64,000 nt of DNA from Bettongia penicillata ogilbyi. Taxonomy: Eukaryota; Chordata; Mammalia; Diprotodontia; Potoroidae. How positions within the stretch are numbered: the stretch's first letter is position 1; the number at the start of each line of letters is the position of its first letter. The position numbers were made by a program, and so were the translations under genes. Below, one piece after another: positions 10,441 to 23,622 of the stretch. The notes under the pieces were generated by a model. That model was not told the origin of the DNA. It made no database searches and saw only the letters and a program-made list of their open reading frames with translations. The stretch lies in the NCBI GenBank assembly GCA_023548195.1, contig JAJHZJ010000220.1, positions 1,681,279 through 1,745,278 of the forward strand, read 5' to 3'.

Positions 10441-13135
10441 TATAGTATCACTCTTTGTGTCTAAATCATGCATCCATTTTAACCATATCTTGGAATACAA
10501 TGTGAGATGTGGGTCTATACCTATTTTAGATCCTTTTTTTCCAGTTTTCCTTGATTTTCTCAAGTAGTAAATTCTTACCTCAAAGACTGGCATCTTTTGG
10601 TTTAACAAAAATCTAGGTTACTATGGACATTGACTACTGTGTCTTGTATACCTATTCTATTCCATTGTTCCAACACTTTATTTCTTAGACAGCAACAAAT
10701 AGTTTTGATGATTGTTGCTATATAATATAGTCTGAAATCTGGTATTGCTAGGCCACTTTCCTTTCTAATTCTTTTTCATTAATTCCCTTGATATTCTTAA
10801 CCTGTTGCTCTTATAAATGACTTTTGCTATAATGTTTTTCTAGTTGTATCAAAAAAAATTTGGTAGTTTGATTTTTATAATACCAAAGAAATAAATTAGC
10901 TTAGGCAGAATTGTCATTTTTATTACATATTGTGTCAGTCTACAAATGAGCTATTGATATTATTTTCAATTGCTTAGATTTGGGTTTTTTTGTGTAAATA
11001 GTGTATTGTAATTGTAATTCTATTTCTATAGTTCCTGGGTTTGTCTCGACAGGTAGACTCCTCTTATTACTATAGCTAACATTTCTGGTACTTCACTGAA
11101 TAATAGTGGTGATAATGGGCATCCTTGCTTCATCTGATCTTATTGAAAAGAGTTCTAGTTTATCCCCATTACAGATAATACTTGCTAAAGATTGTACATA
11201 GATACTGTTTATCATTTTAAAGAATATTCTCTTTATTCTGATGCTCACTAGTGTTTTTTAAAGGGAATTGATATCATATTTCATCAAAATCTTTTTCTGC
11301 ATCTATTTGGATAATGATATATTTCCTGTAGCTTTTGTAATTGATATGTTCAATTACGTTGATAGTTTTCCTAATATTGAACCTGCCTACATTTTTTATA
11401 TAAATCTCAGCTTGTTATTGGGCAAAATGCTTGGGATATATAGCTGTAATGATCTCTGCTAGTATTTTTTTCAACATTTTTGCCTTACTACTCATTCGCG
11501 AAATTGGCCTATAATTTTCTTTCTCTGATTTAGCTCTTTCTGGTTTAGGCATCACCAACATATTTGTGTCATAAAAAGAGTTTGGTGGGATTCTTAACCT
11601 ATTTTTTTCAAATAGTTTATATAGTATTGGAATATATTGTTCTTTAAATATTTGATAGAATTCACCTGTAAACCTATCTGACTCTAGAGATTTTTTCTTA
11701 AGGAGTTCATTAATGACTTGTTGAATTTCTTTTTCTGAGATGGGGTTATTTAGGCTTTCTATTTCCTAATCTGTTAATCTAGGTAACTTATTTGTCATAA
11801 ATATTGATCTCACTTAAATTATCAGATTTAGCATATAATTGCTGGAATATTTCTGAATGATTGCTTCAATTTCCTCTTTAGTGATTTCACTCTTTTCATT
11901 TTCCTTTTCATTTTTAATACTGGATATTTGTTTTTTTTTTTCTTTCTTTTTTTAATGAAATTAAGCAATGGGTTTTCTAAGGTTTTTTTTTTTCATAAAA
12001 CTAGCTCTTAGGTTTATTTATTAGTTCAATGATTTGTTTGTTTGTTTTACTGCAAATTTTATTAATCTCATCTTTGATTTTCACAATCTGAAATTTATTA
12101 CTCAACTGGAGATTTTTAATTGGTTCTTTTCCTAGGTTTTTTTTTTTAGTTCCATGTCCAATTCATTGATCTGCTCTATCTCTATTTTGTTGATGTAAGA
12201 ATTAAGAGAAATAAATTATCCCCTAAGTAATACTTTGACTGCATCCCATAAGTTTTGGTCTATTGACTCATTTTTTTCACTCTCGTATCTAATTTTTCTA
12301 ATATACTATTTACCTCCTTATTTTTTGTTCATTTTTGGGTGGATTTATTGAGGTCTGAAAGGGAATAATTGAGGTCCCCCACTAGTATTGCTTTACTATC
12401 TGTTTCTTTCTATAACTCCCTTAATTTCTCCTTTAACAATTTTGATGCTGTATCATTTAATGCATGTATGTTTAGGATTGATATTACTTCATTGTTTATG
12501 GTCTCTTAGGTCAGATTTTTACTTTTACTTTGTCTGAGATCAGGATTGCTGCCCATGCTCTTTTTTTTTTTTAAATTTCAGCTGAATTAAAATAGATTCT
12601 GCTCCAGCTACTTACCTTTACACTGTGTGTGTCTCTCTGGTTAAAGTGTGTTTCTTGTGAACAATGAAAAGTAGGATTATGGTTTTTGATCCACTTTTCC
12701 ATTCACTGCCATTTTATGAGAGAGTTCATCCCATTCACATGTACTGGTAGAATTACTGTCTATTTCCCTCCATCTTACTTTTCCTCCTATTTGCTCTCTG
12801 ACTCCTTTCACACTCACCCTCCTCACCAGTGTATTACTTCTGGCTACCACCTCCCGGAATCTGCCCTCCTTTCTATTATTCTCTCTGCTCTTTAATTAAT
12901 CTCCTCCCCTCTCACTTCCCTATCAGTTAAGATTGATTTCTACATTCAATTGATTGTGCATAGTATTAGCTTTTTAAGACAATACTAATGAGAGTAAGAT
13001 TCAAGTGATGCCCATCACTCACCCCCATATCTTCCCCTCCACTGTTACAGGTCTTTCATGCCTCTTCTTCTGAAATAAGTTGGCACATTCTACCTCTCCT
13101 ATTCCTCAAATTAACCTGTAATGGTAATTTAAGTG
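10441..13135 (-). mobile_element. L1-B, third segment: ORF2 RT and endonuclease, then the inter-ORF region
   Basis: Minus-strand L1 ORF2 aligned by eye with 42490-45400 of L1-A. The ORF2 N-terminal endonuclease start lies near 12740 ('VNGMNSLIKW' and 'QETHF' on the minus strand). Compared with L1-A, about 270 bases that should encode the FADD catalytic box are missing near 11062: the sequence passes from the equivalent of 43098 straight to that of about 43372. Beyond the endonuclease, 12760-13135 is the pyrimidine-rich inter-ORF spacer. Confidence 0.85.
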
Positions 13136-13139
13136 GGAA

Positions 13140-13655
13140 AATCTTTTCCATTCATTAATAGGCCCATGTGACCTGATTAAATCACATGAAGCCTAAGTCA
13201 CATATGGTGGGTGGAGCTGACTGAATGAGTGGAACAGGAAGGGTAGAGCAGAGTTGGGAGGAAGTTGGTCAGGCTAGTCATAGTTGGGAAGAACACCAGC
13301 AAGTGCACAGCAAGGCTCTTGAGTGTTTGTTTATGGGAAGGTCCCAGCAGTGGGGAATGGGGGGAAAGGCTTAGAAATGCCTTTGTCCCCTGCAGTTCTA
13401 ATGTATATTGACTTCTTGGCTACTAGGACTAATTTGGCTTTCTGGTATAGGAATTTGACTTTCTGTTGTATGAATAATTTTTTTTTTCTGCTTTTTGTAT
13501 GGAAAATCTGTTATACTTTGTGACTGAGAACTACACTGACCTATTCATAGTCACCACAAAAGCTGTGAATATTGCCTTGGAGATACATCACCTTATACTC
13601 ATTCACTCTCACTGTAGTATTAGTGGTACAATTGTTTTGTTTTGTTTTGTCTCGT
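13140..13655 (+). mobile_element. LTR-like insertion in L1-B
   Basis: A block of about 0.5 kb with no counterpart in L1-A separates the L1-B spacer from its ORF1. It contains 'tgtgacctgattaaatcaca', a purine-rich 'gtggaacaggaagggtagag' stretch and a candidate end 'gtggtaca' near 13632, suggestive of a retroviral LTR (TG..CA). No flanking duplication was confirmed. It could be another class of insertion; edges are approximate. Confidence 0.45.
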
Positions 13656-14740
13656 TTAATTTGAAGTACCATCTTCCCATGCAGTGATGTAAACAGTTTA
13701 GCTCTACTGATCTATGTTTTCTTTTCCCTTTTTATTTCTCTTAGATCTTGATATTGGAGATTAAATTTTTGATTTAATTGTGATCTTTTCACAAAAGCTT
13801 GAAATCCCTCTATTTCGTTGAATAACAATGTTTCTCTTGATGTAATATGCTTAATTTCACCAGGTAAGTGATTATTTGTTGTAGTCCTTGCTCCTTTGCC
13901 TTCCAATATATCATGTTCCATGACCTCCAATCTTTTGACAGCTATCAAGTCCTGTTTAATCCCGAATGTAGCTCCCTAATATCTGAATTGATTCTTTCTG
14001 GCCACTTGCAGTATTTTTTTCTTGACTTGATGGTTCTGAAATTTGGTCATAATATTCCTTAGTGTTTTTATTTGGGCATCTCTTTGCTGAGGTGCTCAGT
14101 GGATTCTTTCAGTGACTGTTTTATCTCTGATTCCAGGAATCAAAACAGCTTTCCTTGATAATTTCCTGAAAGATGCAGTTCAGGTCCTCCTTTTGATTAT
14201 GCCTTTTAGGTAGTCCAATGATTCTGATATTGTCCCTCCTGAATTTATTTTCCAGGTCAGTTGATTTTCCAATGAGGTATTTTACATTTCCTTCTATCAT
14301 TTCATTCTTTTGAATTTGTTGAATTTAATTTTTGATGTCTCATTTAGTCATATATGAGTCCCATATAACTTTCACTTGCCTAATTCTAACTTTTAAGGAG
14401 TTCTTTTCATCCATTAGGTTTTATGTTCTTAATTTGGCCAATTTTACTTGTAAAGGACTTGTTTTCTTCAATGTATTTCTATATTTCCTTTTCCATTTAA
14501 CCAATATTATTTTAAGCTGTTTTCTTTTTTTCAAACTGATGACTAGTTTTGTTTTTTTGTAATTCTCTTGTATCACTCTCATTTCTTTTCCCAGTGTTTC
14601 TTCTATCTCTCTTATATGATTTTCAGCTTTGTTTTGAGCTCTTCCATGAGTTTTTTTCTGGGCTTGAGATCACTTCTCATTTTCCTTTGGAGTTTTGCCC
14701 ATAGTTGTTTTGAGTGATTTCTTTTGCCCAAAATGTAAAT
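13655..14740 (-). pseudogene. L1-B ORF1 remnant, 5'-truncated
   Basis: Minus-strand L1 ORF1, RNA-binding protein remnant. Read right to left it gives coiled-coil sequence (14330-14700), then the RRM-type 'LENKF' block near 14255 (usual form DLENRSR), then the C-terminal domain end near 13750-13850, with stops and shifts throughout. The element ends near 14740 within ORF1, so 5'UTR and promoter are missing. No clear target-site duplication pairs this end with 1670. Confidence 0.75.
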
Positions 14741-14749
14741 AATGTTAGC

Positions 14750-14900
14750 TCTGGCAGTTAGATACCACAGTGGATAAAATATTCAGTTTGGAGTCAGGAG
14801 GACCTGAGTTCAAATCTGGTCATCAGAAATTTATTAGCTCTATGACACTAATTAAGTCACATAACTACCTCTGTTTCTCTGAATAAAATGGAGATAGATT
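14750..14900 (+). repeat. tRNA-derived marsupial SINE
   Basis: 'cagttagataccacagtgga', 'ggagtcaggaggacctgagt' and 'tcaaatctgg' form the tRNA-like head with A/B-box-like motifs, followed by 'aagtcacataactacctctg'. It abuts the truncated end of L1-B. It is a SINE relic, not a tRNA gene. Confidence 0.8.
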
Positions 14901-14904
14901 ATGT

Positions 14905-15900
14905 ATAAATATATAGTTAGAAAGATGGATAAATAGACATATAAATGAATATGCACACATGTCTGTATCCATGAGACCATGTTAGATTTACAGATTTATT
15001 CAGTAATAGTGAAAATGTTTATTTGCAAGTCATTTAGAGACAATTGAATTCAGGGAAATCAATAATTTTTCTATCTCTTGGAATTTTTTTCTAGGATATG
15101 AAAAGATAGAAATCTATACTAACAACACTGATTAATGAGATGAAAAAAATATCTTTTTTGAGAAATGGAAAGCAATAATTATGGAAATAAAATTCATTGA
15201 GTTTTATTTTCTTGGTTGTTACAAGATTTAAATAGTGTTACTAAATATAACTTCAGCAGAGTTTTTCAGTCAGAATTAATAGAAATATAATTCCTAATAA
15301 ATATGGATTGAGATGGACTAAATATAGGATATATTGATCATATTGAAAATAGTCTCAATTAAATAGAAGTCTAAACACTTAAACCCACATGTAGGTTTGT
15401 CTACAAATGTGTACACATATAATAGAGTCTGTTATTTTGAGCTATGATGAATTTTGACTTTTTTAAATTTTTGACAAAATTTAATTTCATCAAGATGCAT
15501 TGTTTTATCTTTCCATGTAAAAGAAAAAAATATTTAAAAACTCCATCTGGCTCTTGTAATATAATACCTGTATATTTTGCTGCATTTTTGGTAAAACTCA
15601 CAAATAATAAACATATGATTTTAAGACTTTCCATGTTTTATCTTTCTGTCATATATGTACACTCACAAATCTAGTCTGTCAAATCTGAGCTATCCTGAGA
15701 AAAGGAATGCCTACTTCTTTGAATTTAGACTTCTTCAGCAGGGATAAGATTCTCTTTTCAGTCACTACAGTGAAGTCCTTAAGAGTTATAAAAATTTGAC
15801 TAAATGACAAAAACAGCTTGCGCTAGACAATAAACCACCTGGAAAGCAATATTAAGAAATAGAGTTCTTACCTCTGGATTATTTTCTTATTGTCACTGAT
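14905..15900. other. No recognisable feature
   Basis: AT-rich DNA. Two overlapping 76-77 codon open frames on opposite strands near 15.4-15.67 kb show no domain, signal or family resemblance and look random. Confidence 0.5.
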
Positions 15901-15904
15901 ATCT

Positions 15905-16085
15905 ATCACATCAGTTCAGAATTTTAGGACTAGAAGGGACCTTAGAATTACCATAAGCCAATCAACTTATTTTACAAGTGGAAAAATCTAGGTAAAATAA
16001 AATTACTTATCCCACATCACTCAAACAGAAGCCAAGATTTGAACCCACATCCTCTGCTTTCAAAGCCAGTATTATTTAAATTGTA
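15905..16085 (-). repeat. MIR/Ther-1 type core SINE
   Basis: 'ggactagaagggaccttaga', 'attttacaagtgga', 'gccaagatttgaacccacat' and 'cctctgctttcaaagccagt' match the reverse complement of MIR/Ther-1. Confidence 0.75.
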
Positions 16086-16154
16086 ACACACTTTTAGGCA
16101 ATGAGAAATATTATTTTACAGATACATACTAAAGAATAAATGTAAGGAAAGGGA

Positions 16155-16400
16155 CCACCCCTCTAGGCGGTGTAGTGAACAAAGCACTGGACCTAGAGTC
16201 AGGAAGATTTGAGTTCAAATCTAGCTTCAGGTACTTACTAGCAATTTGACCCTGGGCAAGTCACTTAACACTGTCTCAGTTTTCTCATCTAGAAAATGAA
16301 CTGGAGAAGGAAATGTCAAACCAGGCCAATATCTATGCCAAGAAAACCCCAAATAGGATCTCAAAAAGTTAGACACTGTTGAAGAATAACAATAAGGTGA
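16155..16400 (+). repeat. Full-length tRNA-derived marsupial SINE
   Basis: It starts 'ctctaggcggtgtagtgaac', continues 'ctagagtcaggaagatttga', 'gaccctgggcaagtcactta' and 'aaatgaactggagaaggaaa', and ends 'gccaagaaaaccccaaatag' and 'gacactgttgaagaataaca'. This body-plus-tail arrangement is the one I associate with a very common marsupial SINE. Confidence 0.85.
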
Positions 16401-16404
16401 CCAC

Positions 16405-19055
16405 CAAGTTGCCTATCACATAAAGGTTATTAGAACTAAGAAATACTCTTTCACTATTAGCAAGTCTTATGAGGTAGAAAGAATGTTTATTTAGATTTAG
16501 ATAGCATAGGCTGGAATCCCTGCTCTTTCACTTGTTTGTTGTCTTTGCTCCTCTACCTCCATATTTTATGACCCCCTGACCTAGTAGCCAATGCATACCT
16601 TATGGTTTTTTACGTAGGAAGTATCAGTTTTCTCTGTGGTTTCTGACAATCTTCTTCATAATGCTCAGGATTATCATGACCTTTTTAGGTGAAGCAACAA
16701 TTTATAGTCACTATTAAATTTTTCTTCCTTAAACCATAATTGAATTATTAAACACTATAATTTTATATTATCTTCATTATTTTCCTTCAATACTCACTTT
16801 TCCCTTCTTTTCATTTATTTTCATAAATCCCTTTATAATCTATTTAATTTAATAAAGAAAAAAATTCATACTAAAAGAGTTAAGGATAACAAACATGATG
16901 GTGATTAAAAGGAGAGAGGTTGAACACGGGTGTCAGTTAATACAATTATACCCAGTTTACAGCATGCAGAATACCTACTATATATTTCTAGGCAGATCAT
17001 TATTATTATTATTATTATTTGCAGGTTATTAATACTATTGCTCATTGATAAGCCTTTGGAAACAGGGCACCATTTGGGAAACAATCATTAGACAACCATT
17101 TCCTTCCATACTTTGCAACTTCTTCTTTATCACAATCATATTAAATGATTAATTTTGAGTGAAAATTTAGATTGGGCTCAAGCAAGGCTATCAAGAGTCT
17201 CCAGTGACCTAAACAAAAAGATGTGTGTAGAATCAGTTGTATTGGAAACATCCAGAACCATTAAAGAGTCTTATAAATGCAAAACTGTTATGTTATAGAA
17301 GTCTATTAACATTCTAAAAACAATTTGGAGGACTGGTATCAGTCTGCAAGATGTATCTGCTACTCTCTCATTCAAATTCACCATATACATATAATATTAG
17401 TGATTCTAAAGACTGAAACAAAGTGAAAGCAAAACAGCCCCTCAAAATATTCTCTCCCTCAACAGTCTTTGTTTAAGAACTTTGTATCCTTTTATCTGAA
17501 TCAAATAACATGTGTTTATATATGACTTTTTAACATTTTTAAAAAGGGGAAGGATGATTTTTCTCCTGCTATCTTCCTCAGGATATGTGGGACATACTCT
17601 TCCATTTCTTCACTAATCCAATAGCTACTTAAATTTTCATAGTGAATAGTAATACAAATCTCTCCATGAAACCTTTAATTAACCTAATGCCATAAATGTC
17701 GTCAGCATCTTTTTTCATGTAGCACCTACATTGTGTAGCATACAGTGTGGTGTTTGATTATGTAAATTCAATTCAACAGTGCTTTCTGAGGTCAACTTCT
17801 GACCTTGATTATTCTCTAGTTTCTTAATACAACTTTAGTTGATTTCCCAAACTGAAAGAAAAAAAATTTCTTTAGGGAAGCAATTATTTGTTCTGCTATT
17901 TTTAGTTTCACCCAAAAGACTTGGGCAGAATTTGACACATAATTAAACTTCAAAAATGCTTATTAAGTAGATAAATGGATAAATTAATGAGTAACATTAG
18001 TAACTTTGTCTATTTCATACTTAGTATCTCCTTTTAATAAGAGAATTGGGTTTTCCAAAGTGAAAATGTCATAGTTTCAAGGAACAGGATTATTTTCTTG
18101 TACATTGAATAAGAAGAAATGGAAGGACATAAACCTTTATTTCTGTAATTAACTCAGTCTTTCAATGGTAAAACTTTAGTGTTTGTAGTTAAAACACCAA
18201 TGCTTCTCTTATTAATACCCAGTGAAGTCTAGTAACTAGTGTAAAGGAATGGAGATATAAATATATTGTGAAACTGTCAAATGAGGGAAGTATGTATCCA
18301 TGGTTGGATTTAAATTTTGATGCAATTACAAAAGAATAAGGGTCCTCAAAAGTGTTACTTAGCAGGGAAATAGTGAAATGAAGGGCACTTCAATGATTTT
18401 TGCACAAAGTTACAGAATGTCAATTCAAATAACATTTCTTGACTGCTAACTCAAATGGTTTCCAATAAAAATGTATTCTCTTCAAATACAGGTACTTCTT
18501 AAAAGCAAGCACTCTGATAACATAAATCATCTTTCTTCTCCCTTTCCAAGTGGGCAATCAATTATTGTTTCTAGGTCACATAGCTTCCACTAAACAATAT
18601 TGAATTTTTTCATTTAGCATTTTTAAAAAAGCTGAACTTGGCTTGTTCATACTGTATGCACATCATTAAAGAATGTGATGGTATTGATGTTATTTTTGTT
18701 TCTTTATAAACATTTGAAAATTTCTTTTATGGCATGAAAAAACATGTTTCTACTTTTATTGCAATAAATACATATACACATATATATGGATCAAAAAGAT
18801 GTTTTATTCTTAATGTCATTAATATCTAATATTAGATTTATTTGATAGATGTAAAATACTATGTTAGATTTTGAAGGGATCAATCTAATAATTTATCTAG
18901 CCATATAAGTTATGTAGCCCAATTATTACTTAAACAGGAATCATTTTTAAGTTTTCACAAAATTTTTGTAAATTTCTACTTTAATATTTCCACTGAAGGA
19001 GAACTGATTGCATCCCAAAGCATCATTTCATTCAATATCATTTCACGTTTTGTTC
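16405..19055. other. Mostly featureless AT-rich DNA
   Basis: Apart from a short (ATT)n tract at about 16998-17020 I recognise nothing. There is no open frame of note and no repeat family visible. Confidence 0.5.
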
Positions 19056-19059
19056 CTCA

Positions 19060-19430
19060 CACAAGACACTCCTCCATCTCCTGTCTGTAAGCATTTTTAC
19101 TGATTGTCCTACCTGTCTCGAACTCTCTTCCTTTTTATCCCTGCCTCTTAGATTCCCAGCCTTCCTTCAAGTCTCGACTTAAATGATCACTTTCTGAAAG
19201 AAGCCTTTCTCACTTGTCCTCAATCCTAATACCTTCCCCAAGAGAGAGTAGACCCAATTTATCTTGTTTACATGTTCTCTCTTCCTTTAGACTGTGAGTT
19301 TCTTGAGATTAGGAAGTGTTTGTTTGTTTGCTTTTTTTGCTGCAGTTGCTTTGCTTTATTTCCTCATCATTTAGCACAGTGCCTGGCACTTGATAGATGC
19401 TTAATAAATGGTTATTGATTTGACCTAACT
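19060..19430 (+). repeat. LINE L2 3' end
   Basis: 'ccttccttcaagtctcgact', 'agaagcctttctcacttgtc', 'agactgtgagtttcttgaga' and 'agcacagtgcctggcactt' followed by 'atgcttaataaatgg' are the typical order of the L2 3' end. Confidence 0.85.
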
Positions 19431-19619
19431 TCTGACCGCTCTAATTGATTAAGAGTTTTTCCTTTGTCATTACCTCTTTGTAACTTCTAACCATTGTTGT
19501 CAATTCTATTTCATAGGACCAGATGGAATAAGAGAAATCCCCATTTTAGCTGTTATCTCATATTTTTTTAATGATACTAATTTAGCAAGACAAAGAGAAA
19601 TCCCTTCAGTTTTTTACGG

Positions 19620-20200
19620 GATTACAAAATCATATAGAATTTGAGATTGGAAAGGGATCTCAGAAGTCATCTAATCTAACCCACACTCAAAAGCCATTTC
19701 TACTCAATTCACCTCCCAAGAGGTCATTCAACTTTTGCTTCAAGACCTTCAAGGAGCGGAATACGTTTTGAGAAAGTTCATTGATTCTTCTTTTGCACAG
19801 CTCTAAATGTTATTTTCTCCTACTGATGTCAGTTCTAAATTTTTCTTTTTGCATCTTCTACTGATATTTCCTAGTTCTTTCCTCTGAAGACAGGACTATT
19901 TTCTCCTCCATATGACAACCTTGCAAATACTTGAAAATAGTTACAATGTTCCCCTGTTCCATGTGGGTATGACTATTTGCTTACTCTTGTACTCATGAAG
20001 TTGATTTTTTTCTAACCCAAGTAAAAGACATTCCTTTTACAATTTCATGCTAATAATTTCAGCAATCCAGATCCTAATGAGATCTATTTGGTTCCCATTT
20101 TGGTCAGACCATTGTTAACTATTTTGTTTTTCAGTTTTGTGTCACCTTCAAAATTGATAAGCAATTTATTTTTTCTATTCGAGTCCTATTCTCATGTAGC
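19620..20200 (-). repeat. CR1/L3-type LINE relic
   Basis: Plus-strand order 'attggaaagggatctcagaa', 'acaaccttgcaaatacttga', 'ctcatgaagttgattttttt' and 'ttttgtgtcaccttcaaaat' matches the reverse complement of the CR1/L3 3' region. Diverged, with internal deletions. Confidence 0.7.
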
Positions 20201-20204
20201 ATTG

Positions 20205-21185
20205 TTCCAAGAAGGTGACCATAGGTTCCTTTTGAATTTGCCTGCAAAGTGCAAGCTGAAAAGGCTTCAAGTAGAGGCTCAATAATGAACTATGTGTGTG
20301 TTGTCTGGAAGGTTTGTCATCAGGTGAAGAATCATCTTTGCGCAAGTGACATGTGAATATTACTTACTATTGTGTAACAGTGTTGATATTTGTGAAAGGC
20401 ATACTTTTATGAATTATATTGCATATACTGCTGAAGTAATTCCACAGAATTTGAATATTCTTTGTAGTTAATCATTAGTAACAAATTATTTATTTTAATA
20501 TGCATCAAATAAGTTAAAATGCCATAAATTAAAGCTTTGTAAATGTTCAAGTGTTTAAAAATGCTAGCTATTATTACATTTGCATGCAAAATGATAATAC
20601 CATAATTACGAGTATATTATGCAGTTACAGTTTGACTTGACCATCTATATGATAAAACACTAAGCAACCCTTAACATAGACAATCATCATGTCCTAAATT
20701 CTATCATTAGATTTCCTTAAAGTTACCAAAAATTGTGTTATTGTTCTTGCTTTGTTTTGTTTTGAAATGGTTATTTTGTTTTGTTTCTAAGGCACTCTGA
20801 AAACCAGGAAGCTGGAGAAAGACTTGGTCATTTCCAAAAAGGCTTTGTTTATTCTCCAATTGCCATCACAAGCTATGAGCTTTAAAGCCAGAGTTTTAGG
20901 ATCTGGTAATATTTATTTATTCATAAAATCAGCAGGGATTTATTTACTATTAAGAGAGAGTGGATATACAAAGATGCCTCACAGGACTTTTGTACATAAT
21001 AGTGATGTTTTGACAATAGTCCATATGGAAATCTCCTATTTTCATGACTGCCTTGATTGTATTGTGAATTTCTTTTGGAAATAACTATGACAAAACAGTT
21101 CTGTAACCATAGAGGGCCAGTACATTGGAGTAGACTTCCTGTCAGTCAGCTTTGTTTAATAATAAATATCAGTTTAATTTAGTAA
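20205..21185. other. No recognisable feature
   Basis: The open frame 20824-21084 (86 codons) has no recognisable domain and lacks any supporting context. Confidence 0.45.
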
Positions 21186-21189
21186 AATC

Positions 21190-21330
21190 CTGTTCAATAC
21201 ACATTAAATGCCTTGCATATCATTGCAAGTCCAAATCAAGGAGTCAGTAATTATTTATATATACTTATTTATCAAGCAAAACCCCAGACACTGCACTAAG
21301 TATTGGGGATACAAAGATATTCTATCTTTA
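21190..21330 (-). repeat. L2 3' end relic
   Basis: 'ccagacactgcactaagtat' and 'tggggatacaaagatattct' correspond to the reverse complement of the L2 3' end. Confidence 0.55.
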
Positions 21331-21393
21331 TTCCCACATTTCTTCTCTGTCAGAATGGCACAAATTTCAATCCCATACCTCTCTAACTCCTCT

Positions 21394-21397
<4 letters not shown>

Positions 21398-21447
<50 letters not shown>

Positions 21448-21455
21448 TACACCAT

Positions 21456-21487
<32 letters not shown>

Positions 21488-21505
21488 ACACACATGCATG
21501 CACAC
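21398..21505. repeat. (TC)n-(CA)n compound microsatellite
   Basis: A pure (TC)n run to 21444 is followed after a short spacer by (CA)n from about 21454 with a few interruptions to about 21505. Ser/Leu, Arg/Glu and Thr/His repeats in open frames here are artefacts of the repeat. Confidence 0.97.
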
Positions 21506-21509
21506 ACTA

Positions 21510-23620
21510 CTGTTAGAAAGGTTTTTGACAAAGCAAATATGTACTGTCAGTATTTTGGGAAAGGTTACTTCCCAAAAGCAAGGGAGTCATGGCAACCTGG
21601 CAGCATGGCAGAAGAGGTTATCTGTGCCTTTCACCTATAACCTCTCAAAAAGTATGGTAGCTAGATACTAAACTGGAAAGGAAACATGATTTTGGAACTA
21701 ACTTTCTAAAGAAAGCCTCATTGGACTCATAGCTGTCTGTTCCATTAGTGTCTTTTCCCTTGCTTGAGACAGCAACGAATAACAGGTGGATGAGAGCTTA
21801 TTACTAAGAATCAGATAGATAGATAGAGAGATAAATATAGATATGCACATGTACATACATATATATACGCATACACACATACATACATATACGTATGCTG
21901 AATGTATCCATGTTTACATATATATGTCTGCAGAGATATAAGTATGCAGTACACCATATGTGTATGTGTGCAAGTATGTATATGTTTCTACCTGTGATGA
22001 AGTGTAAGTTCTATTTGTCATAATTTCAGAACTCGAGGGCAAAGTTTAAATTACTCCAGCCTCACAATAGTTCTATTATTTTCTGTATTAGTTTAACTGA
22101 AATATTGATAAATTAGAATTTTAAAAAAATGCTAAATATGGATCTTCCTCTGAAAGATTAACCAGAAGCTTCACTGCGCAGTTAATACATTAATGTGGCA
22201 TTTAGGGCTAGGGATTTACAGACAAAAAACAAATCTAGTGAGGTTCATGAGTGCTAAAGATTTTGTATTGCTTCATAGTATTCTTTAACGTTGAATTCTA
22301 GGTTTTGGCTTAAGTTTCTATAGTCCTCTATACTTTGAATAAAGCTTTCCTTAAAGATCCTGACTCTGCCTATATGTTCCAGCAATGTTGAAGACCTTTC
22401 CTGATTCATAGTTAAAGGAATTTGAGGAAGAACCTTTTCTGTGACAGAATAGTACCATTTTCCTTAATTTTAAGATGAAATACGGAACTGAACTGTTAAA
22501 ACTGATCAAATCCAGATGGAGTAACATAATGAAAGTCTGTTTGATGCTGTTTTTTTAAAAAATATATATATTTGGTATCATAGGTTTTTGCTTTAAGAGA
22601 TTTAACAAATGATTTTGTGTTCATATCTGAAGGCTTTAAGCAAAGAGAAAAAAAATAAATCCAACAAATAACCTCCTTTCTAGTTCATTTCACCTTTTCT
22701 CTTTGGACTCACCATTCATTCAAAGCTCCTGGAATAATTTTTTTTTTACTTTCTGAACAGTATCTCACACATCAAATTACTCTTTTTGTCTTATATTTTA
22801 TAGGAAATGGAAAGTTAATCATAACAAACTTCCGAAGTTGTTCAGGTGCTACTTCCAATGACAGACAGATAGATCAATAGTGTGAAGAGAGACAGAGAAT
22901 TCCTCTGAAAAATATACACATATATGTGTGTGTATATATGTGTATATATATGTGCATATATGTATACATATGTACAAATGCATGTAATATGTACATGCAT
23001 ATATAGATAGATATTAAAATGCATGTGTGTACATATACATGTGTGTATGTATATGTGTCTCCAAGATAGATCCACCAGATCATGTAAAAACTATGACTAG
23101 CAATAGAATTCAGCTTCAACAACCTAATATAATAGAAATAAATGCATTTGGGAAGGAAAAGCTAAATGGGAAAGTATAACCATCTGACATATTAGATGAG
23201 GGGAAAAACAGAAATATTTATAACATTTGCCCTTCAGTGATTCCGAGGAATAGACTAAAAAATCCTCCAATATTAACTTTCTCTTTCATGTTTTTATTTT
23301 ATATGCCTTATAATATTGAACGGATATTTTGAAAAAAAAATACTGACCATAAATCAGCATGGGAAAAATAATATTCAAGTATTAACTGGAGGGCTAGCTG
23401 TCCTAAAACGATTTTGTCTTTTACATGTCATTTACAATGAGACAACTAGAGGAAGATTGCTAAAGATGAGGGCAGCAACACTTTCTTCAAGGGGTCTAAT
23501 GATTTGATCAAATGTTCATAGAGACCTTGGCAGAATTTTCAAGCCTGTGCTTTACAATGAATCGAAAATAGTAATTCTAAGTACATTCTAACTAAAAATA
23601 GAAAGAGTGAACATAGATCA
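21510..23620. other. AT-rich DNA with scattered microsatellites
   Basis: TA/CA/TG-rich tracts occur at about 21810-21990 and 22910-23060 (TATG/TACA type). I recognise nothing else; open frames over these tracts are low-complexity. Confidence 0.5.
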
Positions 23621-23622
23621 TG

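Noticed and set aside
14750..14900. tRNA gene
   Set aside because: tRNA-like SINE head with degenerate boxes and no cloverleaf; the same applies to the SINEs at 16.2, 30.6 and 50.2 kb.
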